From Prorocentrum cordatum (lineage: Eukaryota; Sar; Dinophyceae; Prorocentrales; Prorocentraceae), in NCBI GenBank assembly GCA_963575745.1, contig CAUYUJ010019359.1:62001-126000 (forward strand): a DNA stretch of 64,000 bases, written 5' to 3'. Below, in pieces: positions 20,985 through 31,559 of the stretch; position 1 is the first letter of the stretch; each line of letters begins with the position of its first letter. The translations under genes were made by a program, and so were the position numbers. The notes beneath the pieces were generated by a model, which worked only from the letters and a program-made list of their open reading frames with translations, did no database searches and was not told where the DNA came from.

Positions 20985-21226
20985 GCAGCCGCCGTCCTTG
21001 CCGCGCCCGCCAACGTCGCAACTGCCGCCGATGCGCCATCAGTGCCGCCGCCGCCAACGTCGCCGCCGCCGTCACCGCTGCCGTCGCCGCCGCTGTCGCC
21101 ACCGTCCTTGCCGCGCCCGCCAACGTCGCCGCCGCCGCCGCCGCCGCTGCCGCGCCCGCCAAGGGCGCCGCCGCCGCCGCCGCCTCCGCGCCTGTCGCGC
21201 TCGGCGGGCTCCAGGCCGCCGCCGGC
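20985..21226. repeat. GCC-rich degenerate array
   Basis: CGCCGCC, CGCGCCCGCCAACGTCGC and related units. It translates as Ala, Pro, Gly or Arg strings in all frames; no gene. Confidence 0.75.
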
Positions 21227-21308
21227 CACCGGGCTCTTGGCGCGCCTATCCTGAAGAGGGCCGCGGGCGACGGTGGGGCAGAGGCCGGAGGGGGGCGGGG
21301 CCCCTCCT
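21227..21308 (-). repeat. Exact inverted copy of 4143-4224
   Basis: 82 bp, reverse complement of 4143-4224. It is followed after 22 bp by a TCC array (21330-21425). Confidence 0.9.
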
Positions 21309-21329
21309 GCGCACGAGCCGAGGAAGGGT

Positions 21330-21425
21330 CCTCCTCCTCCTCCTCCTTCTCCTTCTTTTCCTCCTCCTCCTCCTCCTCCTTCTCCTCCTCCTCCTCCTCC
21401 TCCTCCTCCTCCTCCTCCTCCTCCT
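21330..21425. repeat. TCC microsatellite
   Basis: TCC units with a few TTC interruptions. Confidence 0.95.
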
Positions 21426-22280
21426 CCGGGAGGGTCTCAGATCGAGGCTGCGCCTTGAGTGCGCCACGAACCTATCGTACTTTGGCTGATCTTCCAGCAT
21501 AGAATGTGGGACATGTATCCATCTGATTTGAAGACGTAGATCGGAAATGCCCGCCTTTCCACACCGATCCGCCCAAAGCTCGACTGCACTGAAAGAGAAA
21601 TGGCCCACGCTGCAAGTTCGGTTAACAACACATTGCTAAGCCGGGCAGCAGCCTCCCCTGAACACAGGCCCGCTGAAAGCAGCAGCCAGACAAGTCGGGC
21701 TTGCACCCTCAAGAGGATGGGAAGGCGGGAGGACAAGAGAGGTTTGGGTGCAGATGGGAAGGGGGCTGGAGAATATATGATCGGTAGTGGCGCAGACGAG
21801 AAAGGATGGGGCTGGGAAGGGAGTGCGCGGGGAAGGGGGAATAGCGGGGAGCAGTGAGACAGAGAGAGACACCTGGGGAGAGGAAGCAACTATGAGGAAA
21901 AATCAGGATGGGGGGGAAGGAGGAAGAGTAGGAGGGGGAGGAAGGGGATGAGGAAGAGTAGGAGGGGGAGGAGGAGGAGGAGGAGGAGGAGGAGGAGGAG
22001 GAGGAGGAGGAGGAGCCCAGCGCAAGAAAAAAATCGATCTCCAGTCCATCTGCTCTCGAAGCCGCCACTGACGGAGTGAGAGTGAACCGAAACCGCGGAA
22101 GGCGAAAGCCACCCGAAGAGCGAAGCAAACAGAGACGCGGCACAGGCAGCAGAGGAGCAGGAGGACCCAGAGCAGCACAAAGCAGAGGGGAAGACACCAA
22201 GTCCACCTAGGCGACCACGAGCGAGTCCCTCAGGAAGGCCACCGGGGAGCCAACGGAGAGAGCGTCCAAGGTTCAGAGCA
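21426..22280. other. No gene recognised; GGA array at 21900-22015
   Basis: 21480-21900 has lower GC than its surroundings and no frame I can support. A GGA array covers 21900-22015. The remainder is unremarkable. Confidence 0.5.
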
Positions 22281-22481
22281 CTATTGGGTCCAGTTCGTCT
22301 CGGGCTCGTTGCACTGGCAGGTTAACCGACACGGTTGCACACTTTTCACTTCTCCACGCTCCTCGTACTCTTCATCAGAAGGGCCAGCAGCCTCATCGTC
22401 AAGATCTCGCACGGGAAAACAAAGGCGGGCTGCGCGAAAAGAGGGTTCGCCCAAAATTCGCGAGGGGCCTGCGCACACACA

Positions 22482-22951
22482 TCAGGATGAGGGCTTGCCG
22501 ACGACACTATGGCGAGCTGTTGCCTCGAACGAGCCGGCACTGCCAGGAGCAGGCGAGGAAGGTGGCAACGGTGAGGCAATCCCACTCGTAGGTGACGGCG
22601 AAACCAGCGGCATAGGTGATGCAATCTGCGAACAGATCCCTTCCAGCTTAGTGAGACACGCCGCCGACGAAACCACCGCGCCGTCACGCGTACCTCCATG
22701 CTCTCGTTCACAAGCGTGCGCATTGACGTGAGCACCCAGCCCTCCACCTCTTTGATCGCTTGGTCGCCGTAGGCGGACGGGTCCACAACATCGGAACGCC
22801 CACCACCGACGCCGCTCGTGGCGGCGGGGACCCGTGCGGCAGAGGGCGCACGCACATCCAACTCACCACGGAGTTGGGCGATCGTTACCTTCTGTGCGAT
22901 GGTGAAGGACACGGCGTAGTCAAGCTGGGACTCCAGCGCCGAGACCGTCAT
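22482..22951 (-). CDS. Candidate two-exon gene with a 47-nt intron
   Basis: Exon 1 runs from ATG 22951 to 22694 (86 codons, starting MTVSALESQLDYAVSFTIAQ). It ends ATG-GAG directly before GTACGC. Exon 2 starts at 22646 after an AG and reads LEGICSQIASPMPLVSPSPT to the stop at 22482. The intron (22647-22693) is 47 nt, GT-AG, phase 0, and the frame is maintained across it. The product would be 140 aa with a Pro/Ser-rich C-terminus. A further minus-strand frame (22281-22460, containing DLDDEAAGPSDEEYEERGEV) may be a later exon. No family recognised. The support is splice-site and phase consistency plus protein-like composition only. Confidence 0.35.
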
Positions 22952-22972
22952 GCATGTGGAGGACGGCGCGAC

Positions 22973-23500
22973 TTACGGGATGAAAGTGAGCTCGGCTGCT
23001 GCCTTGCGCAGGTCCGCGCAGAACTGCGTAGCGGGGGTGCCCTCAAGCCACCGACGAGAAAGCCTGCCGCGCGGCAGGGGGCGCCAAACTCGAGGCTGGG
23101 GAAAACCGCGCAGCCGCCCACGGGTCAGAGACAAATGGCGGGTCCGAGCCAGGCACCACGGGCCCTTGGCCTTCCTGCCGATTTCGTGCTTGGCAGCGTT
23201 GGCGCTCTTGTGCAGTCTCTGGGCCTTGGCGTGGGCGTCCTCACTAAGCAGCGAGCGGCATGCCCAAATTGTTTCCCGCGCTGCGCGGTGCGGCGGGCCG
23301 TCGGCCAGAAGGTCGTGCTCGGTGTGGACCTCCATGGAGCGCACCACCATGGCCGCGTCGGTCTCGATGCTGGTGGCAGCGCGCAGCCAAGAGCGGTGAG
23401 GGGCAGGACGAGGCTGGCAATAACCATACTTCACCGCTCGGAGGCGGCGCGCTTCCAGCTTTTCGGCAGACCAGCGATGGACCATGAGCGTCACACGACG
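22973..23500 (-). CDS. Possible upstream exon of the 22482-22951 gene
   Basis: The minus-strand frame has varied, helix-like sequence (HRWSAEKLEARRLRAVKYGY; SEDAHAKAQRLHKSANAAKH) and ends immediately at a perfect donor sequence GTAAGT (22967-22972). The phase at this donor did not fit the start of the next frame by the acceptors I tested, so linkage is unproven. The start is uncertain; a TCC-derived Ser tract lies upstream. Confidence 0.25.
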   Translation of the reverse strand, partial: RRVTLMVHRWSAEKLEARRLRAVKYGYCQPRPAPHRSWLRAATSIETDAAMVVRSMEVHTEHDLLADGPPHRAARETIWACRSLLSEDAHAKAQRLHKSANAAKHEIGRKAKGPWCLARTRHLSLTRGRLRGFPQPRVWRPLPRGRLSRRWLEGTPATQFCADLRKAAAELTFIP

Positions 23501-23599
23501 GCGGGCACCAGCAGAAACACCGCACGAGGCAGTGCGACGAGGAAATGGGGCGGAGAACGAGGAGGAGGAGGAGAAGGAGGAGGAGGGGGAGGAGGAGGA

Positions 23600-25350
23600 T
23601 AAAATGAAGCCAGGATCGGGGCAAAATTTGACCGGGATAAAAATCATGCTCGGTTTTTCAAATCACCGGGGGCGCCGCCGAACGGGCCTGCCACGCCTTG
23701 GGCACCATCGGCTTCGCGAGGGAGGAAATGCGCCCCGGCGCGGATGAGGCCACGGCGCGTATTTGGCCACGCGCACGCCCGAGGGAATTCAGCGCCAAAC
23801 GCCTTTCACCCCAGAAGACCCGACGTCAACAAAACAAACTTGAGGCCCCAAGGGGGCCCCAAAGAGGCGGACCGCCAAAACAATCACGCAACCAACGCAA
23901 CGAAAAACACGTGTAAATGTCAAAAAGCGCAGCACTCAGTGACCTCTTCGGCCACGCAACACCGCGATAATGCCCAAGAACGCATTGGAAAAAAGGCCCG
24001 CGCGCGGCCTGGCGACTTCCCCGCGCCGCCCCAGGGTTCCCGAAACGCGCCGAAATAACCGTAGAGAAAACCCCGGAAAGTCTTTGGAAGGCCCCCGCGC
24101 CATGCAATATGCGCCACCGAATAATCTCGCGGACACCTAGCGCGCACGCGCGGGCGCCCACCATGGATGCCCAACTCTGGTTTCGGAGACAATTGCGCGC
24201 AACCGCCCGGGGGCTTTGGCAACCTCGCGATTGGCCCAGGGGCCCGCGGGCCCCAGGGAATCGAAGACCGAGTTCGCAACTCTGGAAGCATCGGGCGCGG
24301 CGCCAACCAGTCGCTCGTCTCTGGCTGACAGTAGGACGCCTGGAGATCCGGTAAAACCTGGGGAACCGCTTTTCAAAGATGCACAGAACCAGAAACCGGG
24401 GCGCGCCAAATTCTCGCGTCCGAACTTCTCTGAGAATCTCTGAAAATCTCTGACCTAGCCACCCCGCGTGCAACATTCCCGTAAACCCAAAACCTCGGAG
24501 CTGGCCGAAACTCTCTGAAAGTTTTTCGGCCCGCGAAATTTGGGGCGCCCGGATTTCTGGTTCCAAGATTCTCTGGAATCGGCCTGCGGCGGCGCCCAGC
24601 AGGTCCTCACGCGCCCAGGGTGGGAGCCGTGGACATCGCGGGCCGCGATGGTCCCGACCACGAGGTCCTTCCTCCTGCCCCTCGTCGAGTCCGCGCTCAT
24701 GGACACGCTCTCTGCGCTAAGCGTGGACCGCGCCATCCGCCGGTACTTCTGCGCGACGACAGCAAACTGGCCGCCGACGGACAGGGCGATTCTTCTCCGA
24801 GCTGCGCGTGCCACCGAAAACGTACAATAGCCCCGGGCTCGGGGAGAAACACTTTCGAAGCATTTTCAGGCCGCCAACGTCGTGGCTGCCGACCCGCCGC
24901 GCGCCGACCGCGAGACTAGCTGGGTCGACTACGTCCACGGCGGCGGGCGGGCGCCCAAGAGAGCTGTCGCCACAGTGCGCGCGGCGGGGCGCCCCAAGCG
25001 GCCTCCATGGCGCCACAGGCGTAATATGTGTGACGCACTCTCGGGCCCCCCATCAACACATCGGCCAGCGCCCAAGTCCCTCAAACGTAAGACTACTGTG
25101 CCCCCCGTGCAAGCCGCGCACCCGCTCCCAATGCTCATACACACCAGTTTTCCTGCCCGCCCTCAACAGTTTAATTGAGCGCCCATGTGTTACTTGGGCT
25201 CCTCAAGCCCTCGAAAAGTCCTTGGGGAACTTCTGCGAATGCGCGCGCTGCGCAACACAATTCGGTATTCTATTTTTCCTTGGAACTCTCCCAGAATCTC
25301 TGGTTCCGATTTGTCCCGATGTTTCGCTCAACTGAGAGGAGGAGGAGGAG
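23600..25350. other. No gene recognised; short inverted repeats
   Basis: Repeated motifs such as TCTCTGAGAATCTCTG and GGGGCGCGCCAAATTCTCGC occur in both orientations. Both strands have open frames but no protein-like sequence I trust. See the inverted repeat at 24384-24571. Confidence 0.5.
24384..24571. repeat. Inverted repeat with arms of about 55 bp
   Basis: The left arm (24386-24440: GAACCAGAAA, GGCGCGCCAAATTCTCGCG, TCTCTGAGA) pairs imperfectly with the right arm (24508-24570: CTCTCTGAAAG, CGCGAAATTTGGGGCGC, TTTCTGGTTCC) around a 65-bp spacer. Possibly another small element. Confidence 0.6.
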
Positions 25351-26439
25351 GGGAAGTGGAGGGGAGGGGGAAAGAACGGACACGTGCGGGCGATGGGCCC
25401 GACGCCCCCTCGCACCGTGCCTGCCGGCCTCGCTACGTTTTCGCGTCGCCCCTCCTCTCGCCTCAGACAAGCTCGGACATGCGGGCCGCCTCCGACCCGC
25501 ACCCCCCGGCGTCACGCTCTTTCTCATGACGTCGACCCCCGGAGGTCTCGGCCCGCCCACTCGGGAGGCCACTGGCCCCCGGCCTCCGCCGCCCCCGGGA
25601 CGTCGGCGATCCGGCCGTGCCTCTCCCGCGGCAGCGAGCACAGCTCTTGGACCGACCACCCCGTCCACGGCCCCCCGAGTCGGGAGCGCGGGCAACCCGC
25701 CCAGCTCGTGCAGCCACCCTTCCTCCGCCTGGGGGGGGGGAGGGGGGGCGAGCGCCCGTGCCAGAGCTGCCGCCACGGGCCCTCGAAGCAGCGGGGGCGG
25801 GCTGCTGGGCCCCCCATGCAGCGCGAAGAGCCGGCGCCGCCGCCATGCGACCTCTCTTCTGGAGGCCGCTGGGTCCACCGCCGGGTTCGGCACGAGCTGG
25901 GCCTCAAGGGTGCGGTGCCTGCTGAAGCCGCGCGTTCCACAAGCCACCTGCTCGAAAGCCCCTCGGCCCCGAGCACGTCTCGACGCAGGGCCCGCTGGCC
26001 ATGCCGGCAGCCCTGGCGGAGCGCTTCCGTGCCACCCTAAGACGGAGCCACGACGAGGACACATTGGGAGGATGATGAATCGAGAGTAGTGGAGATCAGG
26101 CGGCTCTGGGGGACGTGTCGGGCGCCGCGGCATTTTCAGAACGTTCGAGGGCGCTCTGAAAGCACCTGCCTCGTGCTCGGCAGCCCCTGGCGTTCGCTGG
26201 CGCGGATCGGTTGCTTCCACGCCTCCCACCCCTCACCCCGCCACCATCCCGTCGCGGACGTCCTCGCTGGGGCCCCTGCCGGTCCGGACAATGGCCCAAG
26301 CGCTCCACCTCCAAATCGGCATCTCAGGGGCACGGCAGCACAAGCAGAACTCACGAGGCTATCTCCATGCCCTGCTGCGCCCCCTCCCCCGAATTGAAAC
26401 GTGCACCCCCCCTCTCCAACGACACTTTGAAACGTAAGA
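25351..26439. other. No gene seen
   Basis: Very GC-rich, with open frames on both strands (the longest near 300 codons each way). Their mutual overlap and Pro/Arg/Gly composition argue against coding. Confidence 0.5.
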
Positions 26440-26699
26440 CTATTCCTCCTCCTCCTCCTCCTCCTCCTCCTTCTCCTCCTCCTCCTCCTCCTCCTCCTCC
26501 TCCTCTCCTCCTCCTCCTCTCCTCCTCCTCCTCCTCCTCTCCTCCTCCTCCCCTTCCCCTCCTCCTCCTCCTCCTCCTCCTCCTCCTTCTCCTCGTCCTC
26601 CTCCTCCTCCTCCTCCTCTTCCTCTGCTCCTCCTCCTCCTCATCATCCTCATCCTCATCCTCATCTCATCCTCATCCTCATCCTCATCCTCATCATCAA

Positions 26700-26782
<83 letters not shown>

Positions 26783-27001
26783 GCAGCATCAGCATCAGCA
26801 TCAGCATCAGCATCAGCATCAGTCTCATCCTCATCCTCATCCTCATCCTCATCCTCATCTCATCCCTCATCCTCATCCTCATCCATCCTCATCATCTCAT
26901 CAGTCCTCAGCCTCAGCCTCAGCCTCAGCCTCAGCCTCAGCCTCAGCTCAGCCTCAGCCAGCATCAGCATCATCAGCATCATCATCATCATCATCATCAT
27001 C

Positions 27002-27058
<57 letters not shown>

Positions 27059-27081
27059 CATCCTCATCCTCATCCTCATCC

Positions 27082-27112
<31 letters not shown>

Positions 27113-27172
27113 CATCCTCATCCTCATCCTCCTCCTCCTCCTCCTCCTCCTCCTCCTCCTCCTCCTCTTCGT
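26440..27172. repeat. Large compound TCC / CTCATC / CAT / CAGCAT microsatellite
   Basis: Runs TCC to TCATCC to CAT to CAGCAT to TCATCC to CAGCCT to CAT to TCATCC to TCC. Neighbouring blocks differ by one base per unit and the order is roughly mirror-symmetric about 26900. Confidence 0.95.
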
Positions 27173-28228
27173 CCTCCGAAAGGTCCTTTCCAGGCAGGCC
27201 AGCGCTGCAACCCGGCCAGGGCGCGTAGAGGGAGCACTCTGCGGCCGCGCCGAGTTCAGCGAGACCATCCTCGAGAGCCTCGCTGGCGCGTGCAAGCGTG
27301 GGAGAGCAGGGCTGCAATCCCGTAGATGGGCAAAAAATGGAACCATTGACACTGCGCCCCCCCTCCCCGAAAATTGCAAGGTTGGCCCTGAGCCTCCGGC
27401 AGCACAGGCGTGAGAGGACAAAACAGGGCGGAACCCCCAGGGCCTCCGGGAGGCCGAAACCAACTTTGAAATTGGAAGGGGGAGAGGGCGGGCGAACGCG
27501 GGGTCGAAGACGAAGGGGTTTTACTTGTCTGTCCTATTACTGTCCCACACGCTAAGAACATCTAGACACAAACACCCGCCGGCAGATTTGTCCGGCAAAT
27601 TTGGCCTGTGCCTTCAGGAGGGCAGCAGTGTTCACAGCCGCTGGCTGTTCGTAATGGTTTCTCTCCAATGTCCTCCCATAAGGGCCGGGGCAGCTCTTAG
27701 TCGTGAGTTGAACGCCGCCACCCTCCACCAGCGGAGGGAGACGCTTGGGGGTTGCATCAATCACTAGGTTCTGCAATAGTGTCAGCCATCTGTTTGCTCT
27801 CATTTTCGTGCAGCCCCTTTGGCTCACACTGCTGTCTGCATCCTGGAGCTTACTGGAAGCACTCACCCCTAACTTGTAGCTCGCCTGCGCATTACAGTCG
27901 GGGCCCTGAAGAAGGAACCCTTTTCCTTGGGGAGGGGCTCCGCGTTCCTTAGGTGTTTCACAGCTTGCCTCAGGTTTTCCTATGTTCTCGATCGGAAACC
28001 GAAGCTGAACTTCTGGACAAGAAGGGGGCTCGTTCCTGATTTAGGCTTCCTTAGGTCAACGCCCCGACTGTCTTCCCCTGAGCACCCGACCCCGTGGGAG
28101 CTGCGGCGCGCGAGACTGCTGCCGCTCCCCCAAACCCCTCCCCCAAGGCCCTGAGCCCGTCCGCCCGGCCTGGAGCGGAGGGCACTTGCGACCGGTGCCG
28201 GCGGCCCGGGCCGCCTCGGACGGTCCTG
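27173..28228. other. No gene recognised
   Basis: Lower repeat content than most of the window. No frame with a domain was seen. Confidence 0.5.
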
Positions 28229-28461
28229 GACGGCCTGCATGGCATCGGCGTGCCTCTCATAGGAGGGCACCAACGATACACCAGCACCGATCCTGGGCCA
28301 GGATCCCCCTGGGCCCAGGATCGGTGCATACGCCCTCCTGCCTTGCGCAAGAAGGCATATGCACCGATCCTGGGCCCAGGGTGATCCTGGGCCAGGATCG
28401 GTGTTCGTGTCTAATTGGTGCCCTCCGATGGACGGCCTGCATGGCATCGGCATGCCTCTCA
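28229..28461. mobile_element. 165-bp palindrome flanked by 31-bp direct repeats
   Basis: 28262-28426 is a near-complete palindrome centred on TTGCGCAA (28343-28350). The arms start GGAGGGCACCAA, and each arm holds two copies of CACCGATCCTGGGCC or its complement. It is bracketed by GACGGCCTGCATGGCATCGG plus 11 bp at 28229-28259 and 28431-28461, with one difference. This arrangement fits a foldback insertion with a long target duplication, or a stalled-replication product. Confidence 0.75.
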
Positions 28462-28729
28462 GGTGACCGTTTGGTGTCTTTCCCGGGTAGCAGCCGCTAG
28501 CTCGAGGTGGGGAGGGGGTCGGGCGGGAGGGTAGCGCTAACGGCGGCTGCGGCGTGCACCCGCCACGGTGCGCCAGCGCCGCTGGCGCATCTATCGCCTG
28601 CGTTCACTGCAACATGTACAGGGAGGGTCCAGGCCCCCCCCCCCAAAGTGCGATCGCTATAGCGTTACCCAGAGGGGGGGTAGCCTTGGTGACGAGCGTT
28701 ACCGTGGGGAGAAAAAGAACGCTCACCAA

Positions 28730-29720
28730 GGGCCCCTCGACGATCCCCGATGGCACCCAGTCGTGCAGACATGGCTTCCGGACAGCCATCGGAGCCTCCA
28801 ACACGCCACCCGAGGGCTTCCAGAAAACCCTCCGCGAGGGCCCCGACAAGCCAAACTTGGCACATTCCCTGAGAGGACAGATGACATCTTGGGGAACTCG
28901 GTCAGACGCCCTGCCGAGAGACCCGAGACGGGCCACGAGGCATCCAGGAGGGCCCCACGACGGCTCCGGGCGGCTCCTGGGCGGCTCAGGAGACGCCCAA
29001 GACAGTCCGAGAGGACCCCGAGGCGGGCTCCAAACCGCGCAAGGTGGCCCCAGGACGGTGCAACACTGACCCCGCTCAGCGCAAGATGACCCCAGGGCGC
29101 CGCGGATCGTGTAGTAGGGCCTTCTGTTCGCTCGATCGGGCCCTCCAGGGGCGCCGTTGAGCCAACTGGCTTCTTCAACGACGTTCCGGAAATCAGCCCG
29201 CACCCGCGTGGATTGCCCACGCGGGGAGGCAGCGCCGGACATAGCCACGGCGCGTGCGGCAGCTGCTGTGGCTGCGCGCTGGGGTCGGCCCGAGCGCCCG
29301 CCGAGGGAGGGGGCGCAAGGTTCGCGGGGGCACGCGTTCGCGCGGCCGCGGCACCTGGGGCCGAACGCCTCCCAGGGGGGCCCCCAAAGGCCCCGTAGGC
29401 GCTCCATCCCGCGGGGGCCCCAACAAGCGAAAATTGGCACGTTCCCTGCGCAAATAAAACTGACAGGGTTGGCGGATTTATTCGGAGGCCCCAACCCGCG
29501 ACCCGGGACGGGCTAGGAGGCCTCCAGGAGGGCCCCCCGACAGGTCCTGGAGGCCCAGGGGCGGCCCGGAGAGGCACCCAAGACAGCCCAAGAGGACCCC
29601 GAGGCGGGCTCAAGACCGCGCAAGATGGCCCCGTGACGGCCCAACAGGAGGCCTCACCAATCTCAAGCTGGCCCCAATACGGCCAGCATGGCGCCGCGGA
29701 CGGACCAGGAGGGCCCCCAG
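28730..29720. repeat. GGCCCAAGAC-type degenerate array, internally duplicated
   Basis: 28856-29070 and 29433-29645 are related copies (shared GGCACnTTCCCTG, GAGGACCCCGAGGCGGGCTC and others) about 577 bp apart at perhaps 75% identity. The long minus-strand frames here reflect the repeat. Confidence 0.7.
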
Positions 29721-30324
29721 AGGCCCCGTAGACGCTCCAAGACGGCTCCCAGAGAACCCTCGAGGAGAGCCCCCTCTCCAATCGGTCACGCTTCCTTGTA
29801 TGCATTGCCCCCTGCGGGCAGTACTTGGGCGCCCAAGACGCTGTCTTCCGAAACACCTAGAAACCGACGGATGTGGCACAAGCCTGTAGAATCGCTGACA
29901 CGATCCAAACGGATGTGAATGTATAAGATGACGATTGGCCACCGGCTCCAAAAAAATCCGCTATAGGAAAACATTAGCTGAACCTTTCGGTGGCTGGGTT
30001 CCTGGGCTCCCGGTGGTGAAGAGATCCAGTCGACACAATCATCGCGCTAGGATAAAAAGCACGCTGAAGAGTGAGCACAGCAGCGTTTCTGGCCACAACG
30101 ATCCTCGCACGCATAGGCTGCCCGACCTAGAAAGAAGCCAAGGCCCAAACGCCAAAGCCCCTCCCAAACCCATACTGGTCCGCAGGCCGCACTGCTGGAC
30201 GGCCGTGCTCCCAGGATCCCGCTTCCTGCGTGCCCGGTTAGGGATTCCTGTGACGTCGGGTGCCTGGCTGTGGTGGTGCGCCCGTGGCACCGGTGGCACA
30301 GGCAGAGTAAGCAGAGAGCATATG
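29721..30324. other. No gene recognised
   Basis: Mixed sequence without a supported frame or repeat. Confidence 0.5.
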
Positions 30325-30630
30325 GTGCAAGCTCTAGTGCTAGTCAGCGCGGAGATCCGACAGTGCGTTACAGCACCGTGGAGGTGAGAGCTGTACGGTG
30401 TCGGCTATGTGGTGAACGCTACGTTGTACAAGCTGTGCGCTATGGAGGTAAACATATTTGCGGTGTTCGCCGTGGTGCGAACTATGACGTGTAAGCCAGG
30501 CTGTGCGATATGGCGTGCACGCTATGTGATGCAAGGCCAACTTAGAGGTCTGCTCTCCGTGTGCAAACTGCACGCTACGTGGTGTAAACGAGGTGGTGTG
30601 TAGGCGTTGTGGCGCAAGCTGTGCCGCGCG
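30325..30630 (-). repeat. Degenerate minisatellite, CACCACATAGCTTG type (reverse)
   Basis: Degenerate GTGGTGCAAGCTATG-like units of about 18 bp. The same repeat occurs in the opposite orientation at 43838-44145. Confidence 0.7.
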
Positions 30631-30659
30631 AGCTCTCGCGGCGCCCGCGAGTCGGCAAC

Positions 30660-31015
30660 GGGGCGCAACCAGGAGGAGGGAGGAAGAGGAGGGGGAGGAG
30701 GAAGGGGAGGAGGGGGTGGTGGTGGTGGTGGTGGTGGAGGAGGAGGAGGAGGAGGAGGAGGAGGCGCAGTAGGAAAAAAGGAGGAGGAGGAGGAGGAGGA
30801 GGAGGAGGAGGAGCAGGAGGAGGAGGAGGGCCTCCTCGACGGCCCCCCCCCCCCGCGCGCGGGGAGCCCCCGCTGCGCCCGCGAGGCGGCACCGCTCAGC
30901 GCAGCCCCCCCCCCCCCCCGCGCGCAGAGGGGCGCCCCTCGGGGCGGCCCCACGGCGGCCCGCCGCGCGCGAAAAGCCAGCGCAACACCCCCCCCCCCCC
31001 CCCCCCCCCCGAAAC
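30660..31015. repeat. GGA array with long C homopolymers
   Basis: GGA/GGT units at 30660-30830, then C runs near 30841, 30906 and 30986-31010 in GC-rich DNA. Confidence 0.9.
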
Positions 31016-31225
31016 GCAGGGCGTGCACGAGGCGGTACAGTCGTCGGCCTGACCTAAGGAACGACAAATAAGGAACGAAGCCCCTTGTCGTTCCAAGTGA
31101 GCCTGCGAAGTCCGAAGGAACACCAGGGGGGCTCGCCGCCAAAAAGGTAGCAGAACGCATGCAAACCCAAGGAACGACCGAACCCCTTTTGAAAAAGAGG
31201 TGTTCCTTATTCAAGCCGCTCACTG

Positions 31226-31557
31226 TACAGTCGGCCTTGATTGGAGAGAACACGCGAGAGGACACAAGACCCTTCCGAGGGCCATATCGCCATAGGAGTG
31301 TGAGTTGGCGGCGCGCAGAGGGGGGCAGGGGGAGGGGGGAGGGCGGGAGAAGCACCCTGCTTCTTAGAAGGCCTCGGCCTTCCGTCTACAGAGAAGGCCC
31401 GCGCCTTCTAAGAAGCAGGGGTGCTTCTAAGAAACCTTCCCCCCTCCCCCTACCCCCCTCTGCGCGCCGCCAAGTGAGAAGGCACGTGTCGCGAGGCACA
31501 GGACACAAGGGTACCCTTGAGCTAGCAAGGTCGACCTACGAATCCGGGCCGACTGTA
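31226..31557. mobile_element. TACAGTCGGCC inverted-repeat element interrupted by another element
   Basis: Begins TACAGTCGGCC and ends GGCCGACTGTA (terminal inverted repeats of about 11-17 bp). An uninterrupted relative lies at 54083-54241 at about 90% identity by eye. This copy is split at 31305-31473 by the TTGGCGGCGCGC element. Without the insertion it would be about 158 bp. No coding capacity; probably non-autonomous. Confidence 0.75.
31305..31473. mobile_element. 169-bp TTGGCGGCGCGC element with GTGAG target duplication
   Basis: Terminal inverted repeats of about 38 bp with two mismatches (TTGGCGGCGCGCAGAGGGGG against the reverse complement of the right end). The direct repeats GTGAG at 31300-31304 and 31474-31478 flank it exactly. 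The related sequence at 54155-54171 has the same bases without the element and in one copy of the 5-mer region, so it marks the empty site. The core holds a second hairpin built on CTTCTAAGAAGC. Confidence 0.85.
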
Positions 31558-31559
31558 CC

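Noticed and set aside
25175-26229. Overlapping frames of 304 and 319 codons on opposite strands
   Set aside because: Stop-codon scarcity in very GC-rich DNA explains both; neither has a motif or varied protein-like composition.
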